A DNA stretch of 64,000 nt from Rhodobacteraceae bacterium S2214 (GTDB lineage Bacteria > Pseudomonadota > Alphaproteobacteria > Rhodobacterales > Rhodobacteraceae): the NCBI GenBank assembly GCA_025141675.1, contig CP081161.1, positions 2,969,001 through 3,033,000 on the forward strand, written 5' to 3'. The stretch's first letter is position 1. Every line of letters begins with the position of its first letter. This document shows, piece by piece, positions 45,033-53,990 of this stretch. Under the pieces are notes generated by a model. It saw only the letters and a list, made by a program, of their open reading frames with translations, did not search any database and was not told the origin of the DNA. The position numbers and the translations under genes were made by a program.

Positions 45033-45047
45033 GGCTCTGTTGCATAA
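45033..45047 (+). repeat. IS6-family-like terminal inverted repeat remnant
   Basis: GGCTCTGTTGCATAA resembles the ends of IS6-family elements (GGCTCTGTTGCA...). No transposase or matching opposite end is seen nearby, so at most an orphan end remains. Confidence 0.35.
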
Positions 45048-45181
45048 GTTGGCCTAAAACAAGTGGCTGACTGAACCTTTCCGGTGCTGCCAAAAGGACC
45101 TTTTGTTTAACAGATTACCAAACCGGACATTGATGACCTGACAGCGAACGGCAGCTCTGTCCCGCTTAGCAGATGTCTATC

Positions 45182-45411
45182 AACTAGCCGGATATCTGAA
45201 ACAGGTCATGGATGAAGCAACCCGCGAGGTCATCGGCTGCCGAGTTGCTGTGTCTTGGAACTACATGGGGCTGGATGAAACAGAACAGCAGTCCCCCGAG
45301 TTCCTGGAGGACTACATCGCCTTCAGACACAGAGACCGTAGCCGCCAGTCAGCGTCTCGTCAGCGGGTGTTTAACGAGAGGGTGGCTTACCTGGAAGCAT
45401 CTGCTGGGTAG
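45182..45411 (+). pseudogene. 3' fragment of the polymerase-like gene (duplicate)
   Basis: About 76 codons match, on the opposite strand, the C-terminus of the protein encoded at 37899-39422 (GYLKQVM...EATREVIGCRVAV and the final YLEASAG), with few substitutions. Homology begins abruptly near 45182 after unrelated sequence. There is no complete gene or motif C here; this is a truncated remnant of a second copy of the element end. Confidence 0.88.
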
Positions 45412-45782
45412 GAAGGGTTTGGGGGGGGAGATGAATAGAATAGGTGGTGCTTCATTTCCCTTACCTCCCCTTTCATTACTTATCCCTATGCCTAGGTCCC
45501 GATTTCAATACTCAGACTATTGCTAGTCGGGAGGCGGAACTGTGGTCGTACACCTCTGCTTGTGCATGAACCCCGAGGCGACGCGGGCGGACAACAAGCG
45601 AGACCACTGGGCGAACGGGACTGACCACGCGTTGCTCTAGGACGGTGGCAGAGGCCCGCCCGCGTCGTGTGAGAGGCACCCGCGACACCCGTGGGGCACT
45701 TTTCGGGGCATTCTGGACGACAGAGAGCCTCGTTGTCTCTTATTCTAATGCGGGGAAGGTGTTGGCTGGGGGGGTAGGAGAC
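45412..45782 (-). repeat. Island-end repeat, copy 2 (inverted), with tRNA-Gln 3'-end-like sequence
   Basis: Read on the minus strand, this stretch repeats copy 1. It includes the CCCAAACCCTTCCTACCCAG block next to the gene end, GAATAAGAGACAACGAGGC, and at its far end CCTACC-CCCCCAGCCA followed by ACACCTTCC (about 45752-45778). That last part equals the 3' end of tRNA-Gln and its flank with one mismatch. It also contains the extra segment missing from copy 1. No gene is present. Confidence 0.8.
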
Positions 45783-45841
45783 CTTGCGGGCCGATGAATT
45801 GACTCGGAAAACGACACTGGGCCGACCGACTGGGGCAGTTA

Positions 45842-46010
45842 TTGGGGCATTTTAACCAACACACCACCTGCTGCTGCTGTAGCGGGGATGTCCCAGTCTT
45901 GGAGCCAGGGACAGCCAGCCAAAGCCCCTGCCTCTGAACTCAATAGCTGAACAGCTGCACCTCGTCCGAGGCCACGACAGGTTCCAGGCTGTCAGTCCAC
46001 GCAACAGTCG
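45842..46010 (-). repeat. Degenerate repeat shared with 53.66-53.82 kb (inverted)
   Basis: GGGGCATTTT...CAACACACCACCTG, GCCTCTGAACT and GCACCTCGTC-GAGGCCAC...GGTTCCAGG blocks occur here and, reversed and complemented, at 53660-53825. Substitutions and indels are frequent, so this is an old duplicate. The rest of 45783-46049 shows no gene. Confidence 0.65.
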
Positions 46011-46049
46011 GCAATTGACAGCCAGGGTTTAAGATTCCCGCTAGAGCCC

Positions 46050-46775
46050 TTATTCCACTATGGGTAGCGTGAGTTCCGCATTCAAATGTCTCCCGAGGTT
46101 ACTGTTTAAGTATCGGTACATAGTATTGTACTGAGATAAATATTCGTCGCTGACACCCAATGCGAGCAATTGTCTGGTCGAGACGGTAAATCGCTCAAGC
46201 AAATCCACTTCATCGGAAAAAACCTTCAAAGCCTTATTAGTCATGCGAACCTCTTCCTCCAGCCGGATCGCAGCTGCTTTCCATTCGTCCCTTTCATCAA
46301 CTAATGTAGCAACCTGCTGCTGAGCAATCTCATTGAGCGAGCTCTGCCGCAAAACTTCCTCCCGTAAGTCCGCTTGTTCACTTAGGCTCAGTTCGTAGCG
46401 ATTTTCAGAGATGGTGCTGTCGAGCTTCAAGGCTGAAGAAAACGGTTCAGAGATATCATGGCAAGGACCACTCGTCAGTTTTCCGGCCCACAATCCCCTG
46501 TGCACGAACTGGCGGTCTTCTTCTTCTAAAATCAGCATCGTTGAGGTTTCAACATTAATTAATTCTAAGGAAGAGGAACTAATGAAGCGCCCACTCACTT
46601 GAGAGTCATCTAGCCACCAATCTTCACTTTCAATTGTTGGGACATAAACAACAATGAATGCTTCTCCATCAGCGTTGAAGCAGGAGACTGCTTGAATTTT
46701 TTCTGCCGCACTTGAACTGGGTGTTAAAATAACCGCCAAGATAGCCGTAGCTGCAAATCTGAACTCTGGTCGCAT
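46050..46775 (-). CDS. Secreted coiled-coil hypothetical protein
   Basis: I do not recognise the family. The 241-aa product starts with a signal peptide (residues 1-24, hydrophobic core AATAILAVIL, cleavage near SSSAAE). A beta-rich middle with two cysteines (SCFNADG, GPCHD) precedes a charged coiled coil (about 125-195, VATLVDERDEWKAAAIRLEE). The ATG at 46775 follows GGAGATCATTTG, a good ribosome binding site; 15 upstream codons are open but lack one. Base composition is AT-richer than the core genome. It lies in the accessory region downstream of a terminator and an integrase fragment. Confidence 0.62.
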   Translation of the reverse strand: MRPEFRFAATAILAVILTPSSSAAEKIQAVSCFNADGEAFIVVYVPTIESEDWWLDDSQVSGRFISSSSLELINVETSTMLILEEEDRQFVHRGLWAGKLTSGPCHDISEPFSSALKLDSTISENRYELSLSEQADLREEVLRQSSLNEIAQQQVATLVDERDEWKAAAIRLEEEVRMTNKALKVFSDEVDLLERFTVSTRQLLALGVSDEYLSQYNTMYRYLNSNLGRHLNAELTLPIVE

Positions 46776-46818
46776 CAAATGATCTCCAATAATTTGTTCT
46801 CCACAGTCTAGACGACGC

Positions 46819-46865
46819 AAAAAAAAAGCAAAGTAGCCCCCCCGGCAGCCGTAGCCACCGGGAGG
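46819..46865 (-). terminator. Strong intrinsic terminator after the integrase remnant genes
   Basis: CCCGGTGGC-TACG-GCTGCCGGG forms a GC-rich stem-loop, followed on the minus strand by CTACTTTGC and nine T residues. It immediately follows the stop of the 59-aa gene at 46869. Confidence 0.85.
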
Positions 46866-46868
46866 GGG

Positions 46869-47048
46869 TTAACCGGGGAATGACCGACGCGACACGTAGT
46901 CCGCAAGCCAGCCCCAGTAGTGTTCAGCATCGGTCCAACCCTGCTGTTGCGCCGCGAGGTCTTCAGCCTCTGCCCGTGTTGCTTCGCTTTCGAACTCGCA
47001 CAGTGCGGCTCTTTCTTCGAAGTCAGCAATGTCAGGGGCCACTCTCAC
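46869..47048 (-). CDS. Small acidic phage/island-type protein (59 aa)
   Basis: A 59-aa frame with a GTG start at 47048 that overlaps the integrase stop as GTGA. The product is acidic at first (APDIADFEERAALCEFE) and ends with a Trp/Tyr-rich QGWTDAEHYWGWLADYV segment. Its pattern resembles small accessory proteins often encoded next to integrases; no function is known. A strong terminator follows directly. Coupling to the integrase and the terminator support it as a real gene. Confidence 0.5.
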   Translation of the reverse strand: MRVAPDIADFEERAALCEFESEATRAEAEDLAAQQQGWTDAEHYWGWLADYVSRRSFPG

Positions 47049-47275
47049 ACCGGCAACCTGATCTGATCCACGATGCCGCGTTTCTGTTCATCCGAGATCC
47101 CAGCCGAGTAGATTGAGTAGGTCAACTGGTTCTCGGATCGTGCTGATTGGTGACCAACTAAACTAGCTGTCCAATGCTCAGGGACACCGGTGCGCTCACA
47201 CTGGGTGATGAACCACTTGCGGGTCGAGTGGAACACCAGAAATCCTCCCTCATTCAAATAGTCAAATCTGTCCAA
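47045..47275 (-). pseudogene. Tyrosine recombinase C-terminal fragment
   Basis: About 76 codons encode the catalytic C-terminus of a phage-type integrase: FHSTRKWFITQCERTGVP (HxxR), LVGHQ (His) and the nucleophile Tyr in LTYSIYSAGI. Upstream in the same frame only about 23 further codons are open before a stop, and they lack integrase character, so the N-terminal two thirds have been lost. An IS110-type scrap lies directly beyond the break. This fragment differs from the integrase at 42044, so at least two integrating elements contributed. Confidence 0.82.
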
Positions 47276-47304
47276 CGACTGCTGTCGTCAGGCAGATGGT
47301 TTGA

Positions 47305-47463
47305 TGTTGAAGCTTTTGAAATGAGCCACCACTGGGAGCGCGAACTGCTCAAGTTGGGTAATCAAGTTAATAATCATGTGGATATTATCCGACCCGCTCA
47401 TGTGAAGCCCTACGTCAAACGTGGCAAATTTGATGCCGTTGATGCTGCGGGCACAGTTGGCAG
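47305..47463 (+). pseudogene. IS110-family transposase fragment
   Basis: The plus-strand translation reads VEAFEMSHHWERELLKLG ... RPAHVKPYVKRGKFDAVDA, which matches the conserved N-terminal part of IS110 transposases (EAxGxxHxWARxLxxLGH ... PxYVKPYVKRxKNDAxDA). Before and after this block the frame loses similarity, so it is a short internal scrap. The rest of 47276-47725 has no other supported gene and holds the promoter region of the large calcium-repeat protein. Confidence 0.6.
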
Positions 47464-47725
47464 CTGTTTAATCTCGTCATGGGATAGGCAACGCCCATCT
47501 TTTCCAAGTGCACGGTGGTAAAAACGACGACTTGGGGGGCACGGAACGGTAATAGGTCGATTAATATTTCATATTTTTGGAACTGTTGTCGCGTTGACGG
47601 GTTGCACGACGGAGGCCGGATGACGAACGGCAACCGCGTTGCGCAAAACTGCTCGTGCAGTACGCAATTTTAAAGAACGCGGTGACTGACGGGTGAGACG
47701 CGAGCTTTGAAAGAGGTAAAGTAAA

Positions 47726-50700
47726 ATGAAACTATTTTTTGTGGACCCAGCCACTGCAAATCGTATTGACGACTTTGGTACAGGTAGCGAATTGTCGATT
47801 CAGGCGCTTGGCACCGTTTTAATTGTTCCCGACACTAAATCGTCCATTGAAGCAAGCACTGCGCGGATTGACTACCGCTTTAACGAAACGACTTATTCGA
47901 TCACTGAAGAGCCATTTGCTCTCACCATCGGGCCTGATGAATCTGCAGACTATAAATGGCAGACTGGTCCTCTTGAAATTGAGGCGACAGCATTTGACGC
48001 GGATGGCAGTGTTTTGGACGAAACGCTGTTAAATGTAACGGTCTTCGCAAGCCAGACGGCAATAGATGGTAGCACGACCGGTACGTCTTCTGAGAACGGT
48101 GGGTTTTCTGTGGATGGTGGCAACACAACCACAGAGAATGGCGTCGAAAGTCTCGGTTCCGAATTTGAATTTGAGGCCGAAAGCGAGGCAGAATCTGAAG
48201 CCGAAAGTGAGGCAGAGGCAGAGGCATCCGATGGATTTGCAACTGGGGCGGGCGCGTTCGGAGCAGCAGCAGCAGCTTCCGGGGCAAACGCGCTGACCTA
48301 TACGTTGGCCAGTGGCTCGATCGCAACGATAGCACGCGGAGAAACGACGACCGCTATCGCCGCAGCAGCAGAGAGCGAAACGAAAACCTACGACACTGCA
48401 CCTTCGACGACGACGCCAATCTTGCAAATTTCAAGCGAAACGACTCTTGGCGAATCTGAAGCAGAAGTGGAGGCGGAAGCAGAAAGCGAGATCGAGACAG
48501 AGGCCGAGGCGGAAGTTACCAACGGCGCTGCCGCCGCGGTCGCTGGTACATCAATATCGCTGGCGAGCGTCGGTTCGGGGTTGGGCGGAAACGGTGACTT
48601 GTACCTTACAGATGTTTTTGCGGCCCTTGACGGTGCAAGTTCGACTTCCGTAGCGACGGGCGAGGACCGTGGCGACGAAGATCGTGCGCAATATGCAGCA
48701 ATAAGTGGCCAAACCGAAACACGTGTCGGCATTGAACGAGTGGCCGTCGCCCCGCAAGAGGGTTCAGCTGAGGCCGAGTCCGAGGTTGAGGTCGAAGCCG
48801 AGGCGGAAGCCGAAGCGGAAGCGAGCAACGGATCAGCCGCTGCCGCCGCAAGTGGCGGCGTCGGAGCCGCGATCGCAGGCAACTACGCCATTGGCGATGC
48901 GGATACGTCCGCCGGCACCGCGGTGAGCACAGGTTCGTATGAGTCCATCGCAGATTTACTCTCAGAAAACCTCGTCGGTTTACCATCCTTCGGGATCGAC
49001 GGCGTGCGTATCGTCAGGGCAGAAGGCACCGCAACGGTGGATGATGAAATAATCACAGCGGATCGCGTGAACCCATCAACCGCAACGCCAGTAGACCTCT
49101 CTGAACTCGATTTCGAGAGCGAAGCAGAAACCGAAGCAGAGGCAGAAGCCGAGGTCGAAGCGGAGGTTGGTAACAATGCTGCCGCGGTAGCCGTCGTTGC
49201 AACGGGTGGCAGTGGCGCTGCAGGTATCGGTTCGGACGCCCGCGCCGCCGCAAGTACATCCGGGTCGGCGTCTACCTACGGACACAGCGGCTTTTTTCAA
49301 CAGAACAACGATCTGACACAGATTGCAGGCCAATTGTCCGATCCAGATTTTGACCGCGCCGAAGAGGTCATTGCTGCCCGCGCGCTAGGTGACCTGAGCG
49401 AGGCCGAAGCAGAGGCAGAAGCGGAGGTTGAAAGTGAAGCAGAAGCGAGTGCGCCGGAGCTGGCATTTGGTAACAGCATCGCAGGGGCCGCAACAACGAC
49501 CGGCGCGACCGGCGACAGCACCGCTGAAGCACAGGTCCAATTAGTGTCTGCCAGCGGACCCGATCAGCAAACGAGCGGGATCCAAATTGATGAGCGCGCC
49601 ATTGATAATTTGACGCCAGATTTTGTTGGGCCGACCGCAAACAAATCGGCTGATGATGTCGAACCTGTCGAACTCGAGATTGAGGCAGAGGCAGAGGTTG
49701 AGGCAGAGGCAGAGGTCGGCGCAAACGCAGCCGCCGCAGGTGTTGCCGCAATCGCGACGCTTGGCCACACCTACGGGAATGAGACGAATCTCGGGGCCGC
49801 ATCATCTTCTGCAACAAGCACGAGCGTGTTTGACGCACCCTCCGATAATTTCAACAATGCGGTCATTAGCGAACCTTCAGGCAGCGCAAATGGTCGCGTG
49901 TTTGAAGTCGAGGTTGAAGCAGAAGCCGAGGCAGAGGTCGGTATCGGCGCAGGTGCAGCCGCCGCATCAGCAGGCGCCGCAGGTTACGAGGGAATCAAAG
50001 CCGATAGCGCCGTTGGCGCCACGAAGAACGCAGCCGCCGCCGCCTCCGCCGCAGGTGCACGGGTCATGACCTACGTTGTTTTGCCGGAAAGCGGGTATGC
50101 AGGCACGATCGAGGCTTATGCCGCTGCATGGGACACGCAGGGTCGTGGAGTTTCTGCCGCAGTCGCTCTTGCTGGAACACCGCTGGGTGATGGTGAAGAT
50201 AACGAATTTGAAATCGAGGCTGATGGTGATTTCTCGGTCGTGCTTGACTACACGCTCGAAACCGCCAGCTTTGACGCTGATGCAGTCCCGACGTTCCTGT
50301 TGTCGCCTGAGGCAGAGACATCTGAGGCCGGTGAAATGAGCGGTGGCGGTCAGGAAACTGGTGCGTCGGGTAGCGAGAAATCGGAAGCCGTGAGCGGTGT
50401 TGACGGCGAGGCAGAAGTCGAAGTCGAGGCAGAGGCAGAAGCCGGACTCGGTGTTGCAGCTGCGGCAGCAGGTGCCGCTGCAACTGGATTTGCCGCCACG
50501 ACAAGCAGCAGCGCAGTGACATCGACCGACAAGCCCGCGATTATCGAAGCGGTCGCGATTGAGGGTGATGACGCCGCCAATACACTTGCCGGTACCGAGA
50601 TCGCCGAGGTGTTCCTCGCGGGCGCAGGAGATGACGTAATTGATGCCAGCGCTGGTGATGACCTTGTTCTGGCAGGAGCTGGTAATGACACCATCACGGG

Positions 50701-51274
50701 TGGTGAAGGTAATGACGTTCTGCGCGGTGGCGACGGGAACGATCAAATCACGGATGCCTCCGGCTCGAACCTGCAAGCGGGCGAAGCCGGTGACGATATC
50801 ATTGCAGCATACGGCACAGACGGTGTCCTGTCGGGCGGCGTTGGCAACGATTTGTTGTCTGGCGGAATTGGGTCTGACGCATTGCAGGGTGGCGCTGGTC
50901 AGGACATCTTGGTCGGTGATCTTAGTGGCCTTGTTGGTGGTAACGATGTGCTACTTGGAGGCACCGGGGACGACTTTATGGAAGGGGGGCTCGGCGCGGA
51001 TACATTCGTGTTTACAACTGATGCCGGCAACGACGTAATTGCAAAACTTGATATTGATTTCGATGGGACCACCGCGAGCGCTGATGGTCGGGACTTCGAT
51101 GTGAGCTCTGATGTTATTCAACTCGTCGGCTTCGATATTGCCACCGCCCAAGATGCATTGGATTTCGTAACAGACAGCGCTGATGGTGCCGTCTTTGCCG
51201 ACGCCGACGCCAACGTGCTGTTGGTCGGGGTGCAAGCGGACCAACTGACAGCTGACAACTTTGACATTGTTTAA
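47726..51274 (+). CDS. Large calcium-repeat (RTX-type) protein with eight Glu-Ala-rich modules
   Basis: A 1182-aa, very acidic protein without an N-terminal signal peptide, as expected for type I secretion substrates. Residues 1-110 form a beta-sandwich-like domain. Residues about 145-910 contain eight modules, each a run of Glu-Ala/Glu-Val dipeptides followed by an Asn/Gly and a poly-Ala/Gly stretch, joined by Ser/Thr-rich linkers. Residues about 967-1090 hold RTX nonapeptides (GAGDDVIDA, GGEGNDVLRGG, GGTGDDFMEGG) that bind calcium. The C-terminus ends DNFDIV. The ATG follows AGAGGTAAAGTAAA. No type I exporter genes are nearby. The modules match no family I know. Confidence 0.75.
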   Translation: MKLFFVDPATANRIDDFGTGSELSIQALGTVLIVPDTKSSIEASTARIDYRFNETTYSITEEPFALTIGPDESADYKWQTGPLEIEATAFDADGSVLDETLLNVTVFASQTAIDGSTTGTSSENGGFSVDGGNTTTENGVESLGSEFEFEAESEAESEAESEAEAEASDGFATGAGAFGAAAAASGANALTYTLASGSIATIARGETTTAIAAAAESETKTYDTAPSTTTPILQISSETTLGESEAEVEAEAESEIETEAEAEVTNGAAAAVAGTSISLASVGSGLGGNGDLYLTDVFAALDGASSTSVATGEDRGDEDRAQYAAISGQTETRVGIERVAVAPQEGSAEAESEVEVEAEAEAEAEASNGSAAAAASGGVGAAIAGNYAIGDADTSAGTAVSTGSYESIADLLSENLVGLPSFGIDGVRIVRAEGTATVDDEIITADRVNPSTATPVDLSELDFESEAETEAEAEAEVEAEVGNNAAAVAVVATGGSGAAGIGSDARAAASTSGSASTYGHSGFFQQNNDLTQIAGQLSDPDFDRAEEVIAARALGDLSEAEAEAEAEVESEAEASAPELAFGNSIAGAATTTGATGDSTAEAQVQLVSASGPDQQTSGIQIDERAIDNLTPDFVGPTANKSADDVEPVELEIEAEAEVEAEAEVGANAAAAGVAAIATLGHTYGNETNLGAASSSATSTSVFDAPSDNFNNAVISEPSGSANGRVFEVEVEAEAEAEVGIGAGAAAASAGAAGYEGIKADSAVGATKNAAAAASAAGARVMTYVVLPESGYAGTIEAYAAAWDTQGRGVSAAVALAGTPLGDGEDNEFEIEADGDFSVVLDYTLETASFDADAVPTFLLSPEAETSEAGEMSGGGQETGASGSEKSEAVSGVDGEAEVEVEAEAEAGLGVAAAAAGAAATGFAATTSSSAVTSTDKPAIIEAVAIEGDDAANTLAGTEIAEVFLAGAGDDVIDASAGDDLVLAGAGNDTITGGEGNDVLRGGDGNDQITDASGSNLQAGEAGDDIIAAYGTDGVLSGGVGNDLLSGGIGSDALQGGAGQDILVGDLSGLVGGNDVLLGGTGDDFMEGGLGADTFVFTTDAGNDVIAKLDIDFDGTTASADGRDFDVSSDVIQLVGFDIATAQDALDFVTDSADGAVFADADANVLLVGVQADQLTADNFDIV
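48160..50470 (+). repeat. Eight dispersed Glu-Ala / poly-Ala modules
   Basis: Blocks of GAG/GAA-GCN codons begin near 48163, 48451, 48766, 49109, 49394, 49675, 49905 and 50406 (protein about 145, 242, 347, 461, 556, 650, 727, 894). Each encodes 14-26 residues of (E-A/V/S)n, then a short Asn/Gly turn and 5-15 Ala/Gly-rich residues. Linkers of roughly 55-140 residues differ, so only the modules are repeated. Confidence 0.8.
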
Positions 51275-51286
51275 GGGAAAAAGATA

Positions 51287-52021
51287 ATGAAAACCGTATA
51301 CGCACTTACAACCCTCGGCTTTGTCGCGGCATGTTCCGATAGTGACCCGAAAACTTACACGCCATTAGACGGCGCGGGTACAACCACTCTGGCATCGACG
51401 GCCGCAGGAGCAACTCTCACGCTGGACCGAGACGCTGACTTGCTCACCGTCAACGGTGACGAAGGCCAAATTAGCGCAGACGGCGAAACGGTCCTTTTTG
51501 CATCGGGCGAAACGATGTCGCTCTTAGGAACCGACAACGATTACTCGCGTGGTTTCGCTCTAAGCGGCGCTGAGGCGAGCTTTGGCGCATTTGGAGAAAG
51601 CACGGCCCGCGCCGATGTACCGAGCGGAACCGCGTCATACAGCGGGGAAACGATTATAGTTGCCACATCGACGGACGGGGTTTTTGATCTCACCGGCACA
51701 GTTAGTGCAAATGTCGACTTTAGCGATGGTGACGCCACGATGATGTTCGAGGATTTAAATGGATCACGCGCGACGGGACTTTCTGCCCCCGATACAATCG
51801 ATGATTTCGGAAGCATCGTAATCTCGGACATAAGTGTCGAAAATGCCGTACTTACCGGCGGTAGCTCAATGGTCATGTCTGGCGAGACCGATACATTTGA
51901 TGATCTTGAAGGCGGCGTCAACGCATTGTTGTTCGGCCCTGAGGGTGAAGAATTGGGCGGGAGCATCGCGCTGTCCGGCAATGCAGCTACAGTCAGGGGC
52001 AGTTTTATAGCCGCACAGTAA
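51287..52021 (+). CDS. Lipoprotein with TbpB-like C-terminal barrel
   Basis: A 244-aa predicted outer-membrane lipoprotein: signal with lipobox VAAC (Cys16), then an acidic Gly/Ser/Thr-rich beta protein. The end ...LLFGPEGEELGGSIAL...ATVRGSFIAAQ matches the closing strands of TbpB/factor-H-binding-type eight-stranded barrels (FGPxAEExGGxF ... GxFxGxK). Such lipoproteins are often flipped to the surface by Slam proteins; no Slam gene is in the window. The ATG is 12 bases after the RTX-type gene stop and follows AAGGGAAAAAGATA, so the two form an operon. Ligand is unknown. Confidence 0.68.
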   Translation: MKTVYALTTLGFVAACSDSDPKTYTPLDGAGTTTLASTAAGATLTLDRDADLLTVNGDEGQISADGETVLFASGETMSLLGTDNDYSRGFALSGAEASFGAFGESTARADVPSGTASYSGETIIVATSTDGVFDLTGTVSANVDFSDGDATMMFEDLNGSRATGLSAPDTIDDFGSIVISDISVENAVLTGGSSMVMSGETDTFDDLEGGVNALLFGPEGEELGGSIALSGNAATVRGSFIAAQ

Positions 52022-52197
52022 TCCTTGGATCTGTTGAAAAAAACGCCGTTACTCTATGTACCGCTTGCTCTTGCTTGCGAGGCGGGGCTCGTCGTGGAAT
52101 TCAAAACCAAGTGTCTGACGTCAGCTCTTATGGGGCCAAATAGGGCGGTTTGCTAAGAGAGGGTTTGTTGCTCATCGTAACTACTGAGGAGTGGACG

Positions 52198-52563
52198 ATG
52201 AGAAAGACAACGAAGACACTCGGCGAGAAGATCGTCAAAGACATCAAACGCGCCACGCGCAAGCATTATTCATCCGAAGAGAAGATCAGGATCGTGCTGG
52301 ATGGCCTGCGCGGCGAGGACAGCATTGCCGAGCTGTGTCGTCGCGAAGGCATATCGCAGGGCATCTATTACAAGTGGTCGAAAGACTTCATGGAGGCCGG
52401 TAAGAAGCGGCTGGCTGGGGACACGGCGCGTACGGCAAATACTGACGAGGTGAAGGAACTGCGTCGCGAGGCAAAGGACCTCAAAGAGGTGGTTGCGGAG
52501 CAAACGCTCGAACTCCGCTTGCTCAAAAAAAGCATGTTCGGGGATGGGGACGACCGCGAATGA
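52198..52563 (+). CDS. IS3-family transposase OrfA
   Basis: A 121-aa helix-turn-helix protein (YSSEEKIRIVLDGLRGEDSI ... CRREGISQGIYYKW) with a C-terminal leucine-zipper-like helix (EVKELRREAKDLKEVVAEQ). It binds the inverted repeats. An A7 run at 52525-52531 (CTC-AAAAAAA-G) fits the -1 frameshift that normally yields the OrfAB fusion. OrfB begins at 52560 in an ATGA overlap. The ATG at 52198 is the likely start. Confidence 0.88.
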   Translation: MRKTTKTLGEKIVKDIKRATRKHYSSEEKIRIVLDGLRGEDSIAELCRREGISQGIYYKWSKDFMEAGKKRLAGDTARTANTDEVKELRREAKDLKEVVAEQTLELRLLKKSMFGDGDDRE

Positions 52564-53581
52564 GGTATGCTGCATCAGAGAAGTTGGAGATCATCCGTTT
52601 GGTCGAGGAAAGCCATCTGTCGGCCCGCAGGACATTGGCCAAGCTGGGTATCCCCCGGACCACATTCTATCGCTGGTACGACCGGTATCTGCAGCGTGGC
52701 GAAGCTGGGCTGCAGGATCGATCTCCCAAGCCACAACACGTCTGGAACCGCGTGCCCGATGAAGTGAAGCGCAAGGTTGTCGACTTCGCCCTGAAGGAGA
52801 CGGAGCTGTCACCACGCGAGTTGGCGGTGTCGCTTACGGATCAAGAAAGGTATTTTGTCTCGGAATCCACGGTGTATCGCGTGCTGAAAGCCCATGATCT
52901 GATCACCAGCCCTGCATTTATCGTGCTCAAGGCAGCCAGCGAGTTCAAAGACAAAACAACTGCGATCAACCAGCTTTGGCAAACAGACTTCACCTACATC
53001 AAGGTATTGGGCTGGGGCTGGTTCTACCTCAGCACGGTCCTCGACGATTACAGCCGCTACATCGTCTCCACTGCCCGGCAGGGTATTGCGCAGCAATGTC
53101 CCGAGAGGGATGGAAGCTTTGCACGAACATGCGGGCTGAAGACGTGACGGATACACTGGACCTCGCATTGCAGGCATCCGGCTGCGATCAGGTTCACGTC
53201 GTTCACAAGCCACGGCTACTGAGTGACAATGGCTCAAGTTATGTCTCAGGTGATCTGGCTGAATGGCTGCAGGACAAGGGCATGAAGCACTCGCGCGGTG
53301 CGCCGTATCATCCGCAAACCCAAGGCAAAATCGAACGCTGGCACCAAACCCTCAAGAACCGCATCTTGCTGGAAAACTACTTCTTGCCCGGCGATCTCGA
53401 ACGCCAAATCGAAGCCTTCGTCGAACACTACAATCACCAGCGCTATCACGAGAGCATCAACAACGTCACACCTGCCGACGTCTACTTTGGCCGTGACAAA
53501 GCCATTCTAAAACAAAGGGAAAGGATCAAACGAAAGACGCTCGAAACGCGGCGCTTGCATCACCGCCAGCATGCCGCATAA
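52560..53581 (+). pseudogene. IS3-family transposase OrfB, disrupted
   Basis: The DDE transposase frame runs from ATG 52560 through the first catalytic Asp (LWQTDFTYIK) to LDDYSRYIV, then is broken at about 53067-53110 by 44 bases that replace a codon. The original frame resumes with WKLCTNMRAEDV. The second Asp (LLSDNGSSYVS) and the Glu (QTQGKIERWHQ) follow to the stop at 53581. The first part ends at 53147 in the wrong frame. No functional transposase can be made without correction. Confidence 0.85.
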
Positions 53582-53659
53582 TCAAACAAACCAGATGAGC
53601 CAAACTCTCTCTTAGATTAGGCCGCCATTGGTTCCAAAAACTCTGACGACGGACACTTT

Positions 53660-53990
53660 GTCCGCACAGCAGACATTAATCAACTGACCACCTGGAACCA
53701 GTGGTGGCCTCCGACGAGGTGCAGTTCAGAGGCAGCGGCTGGCTGTAGGTGATGCCCCGGAACTAGATGGCGAACCCAGCGTACCGAACGATCAGGTGGT
53801 GTGTTGATCAAAATGCCCCGAAAAGTGCCCCGCGGGTTCAACGGGTGCCTGTGGGCGGGCCTCTGCCACTGTCCTAGAGCAACGCGTGGTCAGTCCCGTT
53901 CGCCCAGTGGTCTCGATCGTCTCGCTTGTTGTCCGCCCGCGTTCCGTCGGTCAGGTGGTCGAGGTTCATGCACAGGCGATGGCGCACGAC
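53660..53990 (+). repeat. Island-end repeat, copy 3
   Basis: Copy 3 carries AATGCCCCGAAAAGTGCCCC, GGGTGCCTGTGGGCGGGCCT and the segment CGTGGTCAGTCCCGTTCGCC, in the same orientation as copy 1, preceded by the 45.84-46.01 kb repeat in reverse. Compared with copy 2 it lacks the piece holding the tRNA-like 3' end, as though two GGGGCATT sequences had recombined. The surrounding 53617-54155 has no supported gene. Confidence 0.72.

Larger units (their letters stand above)
52152..53616 (+). mobile_element. IS3-family insertion sequence (degenerate)
   Basis: Two overlapping transposase genes lie between imperfect inverted ends: CTAAGAGAGGGTTTGTTGCT... starting near 52153, and the complement of CTAAGAGAGAGTTTGGCTC ending near 53615. 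The element is about 1.46 kb, right for IS3. OrfB is disrupted, so the copy is not autonomous. I could not identify a clean target-site duplication. Confidence 0.85.

Noticed and set aside
45752..45782. Second tRNA-Gln gene
   Set aside because: Only the 3' acceptor/CCA part and flank are similar; no anticodon or D-arm sequence is present.
47174..47521. 115-codon plus-strand frame as an intact gene
   Set aside because: Only the middle part resembles IS110 transposase; the start overlaps the antisense integrase fragment and the end loses similarity.
49967..50776. 269-codon minus-strand frame
   Set aside because: It is the complement of the calcium-repeat gene; the repetitive GAG/GCC codons keep other frames open.
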